Positions 59,315 through 64,000 of a stretch of 64,000 nt of DNA are shown piece by piece. The stretch is from Streptomyces sp. NBC_00237 (GTDB taxonomy: Bacteria; Actinomycetota; Actinomycetes; Streptomycetales; Streptomycetaceae): positions 372,001 to 436,000 of the forward strand of contig NZ_JAPEMT010000001.1 of the NCBI RefSeq assembly GCF_026342435.1. The letters run 5' to 3'. The notes under the pieces are model-generated. The model did no database searches and was not told the DNA's origin. It worked only from the letters and a program-made list of their open reading frames with translations. Numbering within the stretch: the stretch's first letter is position 1; each line of letters opens with the position of its first letter. A program made the position numbers and the translations under genes.

Positions 59315-59507
59315 GCCCCCACCCAAGCCGGGCCCGCCCGCCCCCGCGAGCGGAGCGCCGCCGTGGCGGTGACCCCCGTGGTGGTGACCCGAGGCGGTGA
59401 CCCCCGTGACACGTGGCGGCACCTTGATCCACTTGCCGCCCCCGCCAACCGGGTGTGACCTGGTGTGGCGAACCCGGGGGCCGGAACGCCGAACGGACGG
59501 AGCCGTC

Positions 59508-59966
59508 ATGGGAGCACACGCAGCAGTACCGGTACGGACCGCGCGCCGCAGCGGAACGGGGAGGGGCGGAACGGGAAACGGAGCAGGGAACCCGGCCTAC
59601 GGCCCCACCAGGAGCACCGCCACCCCCCGCGCCATCGGCGTCCTGTCCGCCACCCTCGGTCTGATCTACGGCCTCTACGTCGGCCTGGTCGACCGCCGTG
59701 GCGGCGACCTCCTGGCGGGCAACGTCTGGCTGGGCGTCCTCTGCGGCGTCCTGTTCACCGCGCTCTTCGCCGCCGTCTGGCAGGCCCTGCGCGGGGCCGC
59801 CCCGGGCGCCCGCGCGCTGGGCTTCGCCGTACTGACGGGCATCGCGATGGGCTTCCTCGCCAGCCGGGGCGACGGCAGCGTCCTCAGCTCGGCGGCACTG
59901 GGCCTGGCGGTCGGCGCGGGCATCGGCGTCTCCGCGTACTACTACTTCTCCTCACGCGCCGACTAG
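59508..59966 (+). CDS. Small four-TM membrane protein
   Basis: A 152-residue protein with an Arg/Gly/Thr-rich N-terminus (about 45 residues) and four hydrophobic segments: AIGVLSATLGLIYGLYVGLV, GNVWLGVLCGVLFTALFAAVW, ALGFAVLTGIAMGFLA and ALGLAVGAGIGVSAYYYF. GGAG stands 7 bases before the ATG. No family is recognised. A pair of GCGGCCCCGGCCGGTC repeats, 21 bp apart, follows the stop. It diverges from the four-TM gene. Confidence 0.75.
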   Translation: MGAHAAVPVRTARRSGTGRGGTGNGAGNPAYGPTRSTATPRAIGVLSATLGLIYGLYVGLVDRRGGDLLAGNVWLGVLCGVLFTALFAAVWQALRGAAPGARALGFAVLTGIAMGFLASRGDGSVLSSAALGLAVGAGIGVSAYYYFSSRAD

Positions 59967-60018
59967 CCGGACCCTCCTCACGCGCGGCCCCGGCCGGTCG
60001 GCGTGCGGCCCCGGCCGG

Positions 60019-60570
60019 TCAGGTGGTCTTGGCGCACATGGCGTACGTCCTGAGCTTCTGGGTGTCGCCGCCGGTGCTGACCACCGAGAAGGACCAGCCC
60101 GCGCCGTCCTCGGAGGGGTACGAGTGGAGGATGACGAAGTCGCGGGGCGGCTGGTTCTGCATGCCCGTGATCTGCCAGCCGAAGTTGATCAGCTTCTCGC
60201 CGCCGGGGCAGCGGAGATCGCCGCCCGCGCCGCCCCGCGGGTAGAGGGGAACGTAGTCCAGCTCGGTGCTGCTGAAGGCGTCCCAGTGCTTCGTGCTGAT
60301 CCGGTGCAGGCCGGACAGGCCCCCTTCGCTCTTCGGCCCCTGAGGGCCTTGCGGGCCCGCCACGCCCTGCGGACCTTGTGGACCTCGCGGGCCCTGTGGG
60401 CCGGGCGGGCCGGGCGGGCCGGGCTTGCCCGGGCACACCAGGCGGCCGTGGGAGGAGGTGCAGCCGTGCGGGGGTTCCTCTCCGCCACGGGGTGCGGCCG
60501 TCGCGGAGGGAGCCGCGACGGCGCCGAGGGACAGCAGGGTGAGGGCCACGACGGCCGGGAGAGTGCGCAT
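60019..60570 (-). CDS. Secreted collagen-like protein
   Basis: A 183-residue exported protein. Signal peptide MRTLPAVVALTLLSLGAVAAPSATAA is followed by eleven Gly-Xaa-Yaa triplets at residues 48-80 (GKP GPP GPP GPQ GPR and so on, with Pro in many X and Y places), the collagen triple-helix pattern. Cysteines at 37 and 46 precede the helix. A C-terminal globular domain of about 100 residues (HRISTKHWDAF...VILHSYPSEDGAGWSFSVVSTGG...TYAMCAKT) probably trimerises it. It is likely a surface or matrix protein. Few such genes are known in this neighbourhood. Confidence 0.85.
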   Translation of the reverse strand: MRTLPAVVALTLLSLGAVAAPSATAAPRGGEEPPHGCTSSHGRLVCPGKPGPPGPPGPQGPRGPQGPQGVAGPQGPQGPKSEGGLSGLHRISTKHWDAFSSTELDYVPLYPRGGAGGDLRCPGGEKLINFGWQITGMQNQPPRDFVILHSYPSEDGAGWSFSVVSTGGDTQKLRTYAMCAKTT

Positions 60571-60730
60571 GCGGCCACCCTGGACCGGCTCCGGTCCCGG
60601 AACGGCACCGGCAGCCCGGCCGGATCACTCCACTGGGCCGCCCGTGCCCACGCCCACGGCCGCGCTCGCCCCCAAGTACTCGCCCGCGCCCGCGCACTCG
60701 CCCACGTACGCCGTCTGCGAACTCGCGGTC

Positions 60731-61153
60731 CTACTCGCCCCGTACGACCGTCACCGGCACCGGCGCGTGCTGCACCACGTGCAGCGAGACCGAGCCGAGG
60801 ACCTGGGCCTTCAGCCCGCTGTAGCCTCGGGCGCCCACCACCAGGAGGTCCGCGCCCTCGGCCTGCTTGAGGAGGGCTTCGGCCGCGTTGCCCTTGCGGG
60901 TGTGGAGGGCGACCTGGGCCGCCGCTTCGGTGCCCAGGGCGCGCTGGACCGTTTCCAGGAGGACCTTGGCCGACTCCCGTTCCGGGTCGAAGGTGGCGGT
61001 CTCGGCGGTCAGGCCGCCCCAGACAGGGAACTCCCAGGCGGTCACCGCTTCCAGCTTCGCGCCGGTCAGGCCCGCCTGGCGGGCGGCCCAGCGGAGGGCG
61101 CGCACGGACTGTTCCGAACCGTCGACGCCGACGACGATCGTTCCTTCTGCCAT
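60731..61153 (-). CDS. Universal stress protein (UspA family)
   Basis: A 140-residue single-domain USP. It opens IVVGVDGSEQSVRALRWA, and the ATP-binding signature is seen as LLVVGARGYSGLKAQVLGSVSLHVVQHAPVPVTVV (G-x2-G-x9-G-S). A short acidic turn precedes the last strand. Such proteins respond to hypoxia or energy stress in actinobacteria, often under DosR; no DosR box is seen here, but a 12-bp direct repeat lies upstream. GGAGGG gives the ribosome site. Confidence 0.94.
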   Translation of the reverse strand: MAEGTIVVGVDGSEQSVRALRWAARQAGLTGAKLEAVTAWEFPVWGGLTAETATFDPERESAKVLLETVQRALGTEAAAQVALHTRKGNAAEALLKQAEGADLLVVGARGYSGLKAQVLGSVSLHVVQHAPVPVTVVRGE

Positions 61154-61175
61154 GGTGACTACCCTCCGAAAGGTT

Positions 61176-61215
61176 CTTTTCGGTCAACCCTTTCCGGGCA
61201 AACCTTTTCGGTCAA
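61176..61215. promoter_or_regulatory. Direct repeat upstream of the usp gene
   Basis: On the minus strand TTGACCGAAAAG occurs twice, 28 bp apart (61176-61187 and 61204-61215). TTGACC could serve as -35 elements or the repeat could bind a regulator. Confidence 0.45.
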
Positions 61216-61238
61216 TCTACGCGAAATGCCTAATTCGG

Positions 61239-61844
61239 TCAGTCGAGGCGCAGGTCCGAGAGCTGCTGGGCGAAGGGCACGACCTCGTCCGATTCCTTAC
61301 GGGGAGGAGCCGTCCGCAGCTGGGCCGCCAGCTCCGCCGCCGCCCGGGTGATGCGGCCCGGGAGGTGCGCGGTGAAGGCGTCACCCTCGCCGCCCCAGTC
61401 CTCGGACGCCGCGAACACGGCCGTCGGGACGACCAGGGCGCGCAGGTACGCGAAGAGGGGGCGGACCGCGTGGTCCAGGGCGAGGGAGTGGCGGGCCGTG
61501 CCGCCGGTGGCGGCGATGAGGGTGGGGGTGCCGGTCAGCGCGTCCGGGTCGATCAGGTCGAAGAAGGACTTGAAGAGACCGCTGTAGGAGGCCGCGAAGA
61601 CGGGCGTCACCGCGATCAGGCCGTCGGCGGCCGAGACCGCCTCGATCGCCTTGCGCAGGGGCTCGTTCGGGAAGCCCGTGACCAGGTGGTTCGCGATGGC
61701 GGTGGCCAGTTCGCGGAGCTCGACGAACTCGACGGATACGGAGGGGAGTTCGGCGCGGGCCGCCTCGGCGAGGCGGTCCGCGAGCAGGCGGGTGGAGGAG
61801 GGCACGCTCAGGCCCGCCGACACGACGACGAGGTTCTGGGTCAT
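61239..61844 (-). CDS. NAD(P)H-dependent FMN reductase, CE1759 type
   Basis: A 201-residue flavodoxin-fold reductase. The phosphate-binding loop is SAGLSVPSSTRLLADRL, and AVTPVFAASYSGLFKSFFDLID and LIAATGGTARHSLALDHAVRPLFAYLRA are diagnostic of the reductase that accompanies a luciferase-like partner. It overlaps that partner's stop codon (ATGA). It should supply reduced FMN to the adjacent monooxygenase. Confidence 0.93.
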   Translation of the reverse strand: MTQNLVVVSAGLSVPSSTRLLADRLAEAARAELPSVSVEFVELRELATAIANHLVTGFPNEPLRKAIEAVSAADGLIAVTPVFAASYSGLFKSFFDLIDPDALTGTPTLIAATGGTARHSLALDHAVRPLFAYLRALVVPTAVFAASEDWGGEGDAFTAHLPGRITRAAAELAAQLRTAPPRKESDEVVPFAQQLSDLRLD

Positions 61845-62971
61845 GACGCGTTGGCCTCCTTCGAGGTCGTGGCGGAGTCGGAGCCGTCGGCGAGCGCCTG
61901 GGCGACGCGCGCCGCGTGGGTCGGGGCGTCCGGGACACCGGCCGGGCGGTTCTTGGCGAACTCCTCGCGCAGGACCGGCACGACCTCCTCGCCGAGGATG
62001 TCGAGCTGCTCCAGGACCGTCTTCAGGGGCAGTCCCGCGTGGTCCAGCAGGAAGAGCTGGCGCTGGTAGTCGCCGAAGCTCTCGCGGAAGGTGAGGGTCT
62101 TCTCGATGGCCTCCTGCGGGGAGCCGACCGTGAGGGGGGTCTGCGAGGTGAAGTCCTCCAGGGACGGGCCGTGGCCGTAGACGGGGGCGTTGTCGAAGTA
62201 CGGGCGGAACCGCCGCACTGCCTCCTGCGAGTTCTTGTGCAGGAAGAGCTGGCCGCCGAGGCCGACCATGGCCTGGTCGGGGGTGCCGTGGCCGTAGTGC
62301 GCGTAACGCTCGCGGTAGAGGTTGATCAGCTTCCGGAAGTGGTCCTTCGGCCAGAAGATGTTGTTCGCGAAGAAGCCGTCGCCGTAGTACGCGGCCTGCT
62401 CGGCGATCTCGGGGGAGCGGATGGAGCCGTGCCAGACGAACGGCGGGACGCCGTCGAGCGGGCGGGGGGTCGAGGTGAAGGACTGGAGGGGCGTGCGGAA
62501 CCTGCCCTCCCAGTTCACGACCTCCTTGCGCCACAGCTCGTGGAGCAGGGCGTAGTTCTCGACGGCGAGCTCGATGCCCTGGCGGATGTCCTTGCCGAAC
62601 CACGGATAGACCGGACCCGTGTTGCCGCGGCCCATCATCAGGTCGACCCGGCCGTCGGCCAGGTGCTGGAGCATCGCGTAGTCCTCGGCGATCTTCACCG
62701 GGTCGTTGGTGGTGATCAGCGTCGTGGACGTGGACAGGATCAGCTTCTCGGTGCGGGCGGCGATGTAGCCGAGCATCGTGGTGGGCGACGACGGGACGAA
62801 CGGCGGGTTGTGGTGCTCGCCGGTCGCGAAGACGTCGAGGCCGACTTCTTCGGCCTTCTGCGCGATGGCGACCATCGCCTTGATGCGCTCGTGCTCGGTC
62901 GGGGTGCGGCCGGTCGTCGGGTCGGGCGTGACGTCGCCGACGGTGAAGATGCCGAACTGCATCGCGTTCAT
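61841..62971 (-). CDS. Luciferase-like FMN monooxygenase, CE1758 type
   Basis: A 376-residue TIM-barrel flavin-dependent monooxygenase. The opening MQFGIFTVGDVTPDPTTGRTPTEHERI, GLDVFATGEHHNPPFVPSSP, ILSTSTTLITTNDPVKIAEDYAMLQHLADGRVDLMMGRGN and the conserved RRFRPYFDN region fit the LLM-duo group. The ATG at 62971 is preferred because AAGGTGG lies before it; a GTG 9 bases upstream is possible. It is translationally coupled to its FMN reductase. The natural substrate of this widespread pair is not known to me. Confidence 0.93.
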   Translation of the reverse strand: MNAMQFGIFTVGDVTPDPTTGRTPTEHERIKAMVAIAQKAEEVGLDVFATGEHHNPPFVPSSPTTMLGYIAARTEKLILSTSTTLITTNDPVKIAEDYAMLQHLADGRVDLMMGRGNTGPVYPWFGKDIRQGIELAVENYALLHELWRKEVVNWEGRFRTPLQSFTSTPRPLDGVPPFVWHGSIRSPEIAEQAAYYGDGFFANNIFWPKDHFRKLINLYRERYAHYGHGTPDQAMVGLGGQLFLHKNSQEAVRRFRPYFDNAPVYGHGPSLEDFTSQTPLTVGSPQEAIEKTLTFRESFGDYQRQLFLLDHAGLPLKTVLEQLDILGEEVVPVLREEFAKNRPAGVPDAPTHAARVAQALADGSDSATTSKEANAS

Positions 62972-62998
62972 CGAGTCCACCTTCTGGGGTTCAAGAGG

Positions 62999-63035
62999 GT
63001 CTGCTCAACGGCTTCTGTTGAATGTTGAACAAATC
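62999..63035. promoter_or_regulatory. TTGAA-rich dyad upstream of the luciferase-like pair
   Basis: Repeated TTGAA elements, including GTTGAATGTTGAAC, a pseudo-dyad of the form GTTNAANNTTNAAC, lie in an AT-rich island just upstream of the pair's start. A regulator site or promoter is plausible. Confidence 0.35.
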
Positions 63036-63170
63036 CAAGAACGGGTGGACCCGGCGATCTATTCCCGCGGCTCTTCCGGCCCCTCCGGCCCGTGCGAGCG
63101 GACATCCCCGATGGGGTGATCGCTTCACGAAACCGCCCCACGACACGCCGCAGAGGTGCACTCTGCCGGG

Positions 63171-63410
63171 ATGTCCACACGTACGACAGCACGCACCGAC
63201 GCCCGTACCGACGCCGCCCCCGCTCCCCTGGGCCGCGTCCCCTCCCCGCCTCCCATCCCTCCCACCTGCCCCAACTGCCGTCAGGGCCTGCTCTGGAAGG
63301 ACACCCGGGCCGAGGTCAGGGAGCCCGACGAGCACCACTGGCGCTGGTGGTGCGGCAACTGTTCGAAACGCTTCCGGCCCACCGAGGAGCACCTACGGCG
63401 CTTCAACTAG
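63171..63410 (+). CDS. Small zinc-ribbon-like protein ending at an IS5 junction
   Basis: About 79 residues (ATG 63171; a GTG 15 bases upstream is possible). A Thr/Arg/Ala/Pro-rich start leads to PTCPNCRQGLLWKDTR and WRWWCGNCSKRF, two CxxC knuckles that would bind one zinc, then RPTEEHLRRFN. The TAG stop is the last codon before the IS5 element, so the C-terminus could be changed by the insertion. No function is known. Confidence 0.65.
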   Translation: MSTRTTARTDARTDAAPAPLGRVPSPPPIPPTCPNCRQGLLWKDTRAEVREPDEHHWRWWCGNCSKRFRPTEEHLRRFN

Positions 63411-64000
63411 GGAGCGTATTTGGTTGTGATCAAGGGGTGGTTCGTGTGAGGTCCTTGATCCAGATCATCGAGGCGCGAAGGTGGAGGCCGGCGAGGTAGC
63501 TCTCGGGAGTCTTGTCGTAGCGGGTGGCGATGCCTCGCCACGCCTTCAGTCTGTTGATCGCGCGCTCGACGGTGTTCCGCTCCTTGTAGAGGTCGGCGTC
63601 GTGGCCGACGGGTCGGCCGCCTCCGGAGCCCTTCTTCTTCCGGTTGGCGGCCTGGTCCTTCTTCTCCGGAATGACCGCCTTGATGCGGCGTTTGCGCAGG
63701 TGGGCACGGTTGCCGCGGGACGAATACGCCTTGTCCCCGGCGACCGCGTCCGGCCGGGTGCGGGGACGGCCGACGGGCCCGCGCACCCGCACCTTGTTCA
63801 GGACGGGGATGAACTGCGGGCTGTCCGCCGCCTGGCCCGCGGTCAGGATGAACGCCAGTGGGCGGCACTTGCGATCGGCAGCGAGGTGGATCTTGCTGGT
63901 CTGCCCGCCTCTGGAGCGTCCGAGGAGGGCGGCCTTCAGCCGGAGTCTGCGCCGACGCCGGATGCGTCTTCGTTCTTCCCGCGCGGGATCCCTTTCGGCC
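63411..64000 (-). mobile_element. IS5-family insertion sequence (right part beyond window)
   Basis: The element starts directly after the stop codon of the zinc-ribbon gene with GAGCGTATTTGGTTGTGATC-like terminal sequence and contains the transposase. The other end lies outside the window. A 3-bp target TAG duplication is possible but cannot be checked. Confidence 0.7.
63430..64000 (-). CDS. IS5-family transposase, C-terminal part (5' end beyond window)
   Basis: The reading frame is open from the right edge to a stop at 63430 and gives about 190 residues of a DDE transposase. It reads GRSRGGQTSKIHLAADRKCRPL, then a Gly/Gln/Ala-Asp-Ser-Pro-Gln segment, AGDKAYSSRGNRAHLRKRRIKAVIPEKKDQ and finally ERNTVERAINRLKAWRGIATRYDKT, which holds the catalytic Glu of the third DDE block (VER) and the Asp of AGDKAYSS. 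It matches IS1031/IS903-like members of IS5. It seems intact in the visible part and may be a full-length active gene. Confidence 0.9.
   Translation of the reverse strand, partial: AERDPAREERRRIRRRRRLRLKAALLGRSRGGQTSKIHLAADRKCRPLAFILTAGQAADSPQFIPVLNKVRVRGPVGRPRTRPDAVAGDKAYSSRGNRAHLRKRRIKAVIPEKKDQAANRKKKGSGGGRPVGHDADLYKERNTVERAINRLKAWRGIATRYDKTPESYLAGLHLRASMIWIKDLTRTTP

Overview
The window is a core-chromosome segment of a Streptomyces species or close relative. The evidence is very high GC with strong third-position G/C, frequent GTG and TTG starts, GGAGG-type ribosome sites, and typical actinobacterial families (three eukaryotic-like Ser/Thr kinases, a SARP-type BTAD regulator, a SpoIIE phosphatase, PadR/GntR/TetR regulators, a mycothiol-dependent isomerase family protein). 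From memory, the gene order kinase-kinase / DosR-like regulator / bkdABC ... aspS / metG matches the oriC-proximal part of the S. coelicolor chromosome. In agreement, the window carries eight copies of the Streptomyces ParB site GTTTCACGTGAAAC or a one-mismatch form between 7.8 and 41 kb, a ninth (one mismatch) at 0.24 kb, and none after 41 kb. I infer that oriC lies to the left of base 1.

Layout. 1-3.2 kb: PadR regulator with an ABC exporter, and a small anchored secreted protein. 3.2-8 kb: two divergent Ser/Thr kinases and an APH-fold kinase. 8-9.2 kb: a DosR/DevR-type response regulator and a flavin-binding PNPOx protein with DosR-like boxes between them. 9.5-13.2 kb: branched-chain 2-oxoacid dehydrogenase E1alpha-E1beta-E2. 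13.3-20 kb: FCD-GntR/MFS pair, small metabolic enzymes, two GNATs and a parS triplet. 19.7-24 kb: DUF4097 with a ribbon-helix-helix protein, thioredoxin-NHL protein, lipoprotein. 24.3-32.4 kb: large BTAD/NB-ARC/TPR regulator, M18 aminopeptidase, a duplicated Cys/His protein and an acyl-CoA dehydrogenase. 32.5-35.7 kb: an accessory-looking island with NUDIX, GntR, a small protein and a translationally coupled TnpB-like protein. 35.8-48.3 kb: SseB, pirin, AI-2E-type permease, SpoIIE phosphatase, aspS, a third kinase, metG and a vWA protein. 48.7-63.4 kb: secreted proteins, TetR/MFS efflux pair, Pho-regulated PhoX, exported hydrolase, EEP protein, collagen-like protein, universal stress protein and a luciferase-like duo. 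63.4 kb to the end: an IS5-type element cut by the window edge.

How the parts work together. The bkd genes would supply branched primers for fatty acids (E3 is not here). Acyl-CoA dehydrogenase and pirin may both touch beta-oxidation. Kinases, SpoIIE phosphatase and the DosR-like regulator form a signalling-rich neighbourhood. Superimposed on the genes is a layer of centromere sites, some of which are used twice: one is the core of a perfect 40-bp terminator-like palindrome, one lies in-frame in the E2 linker, and a 48-bp repeat accompanies parS at two distant places. No rRNA, tRNA or CRISPR array was recognised.
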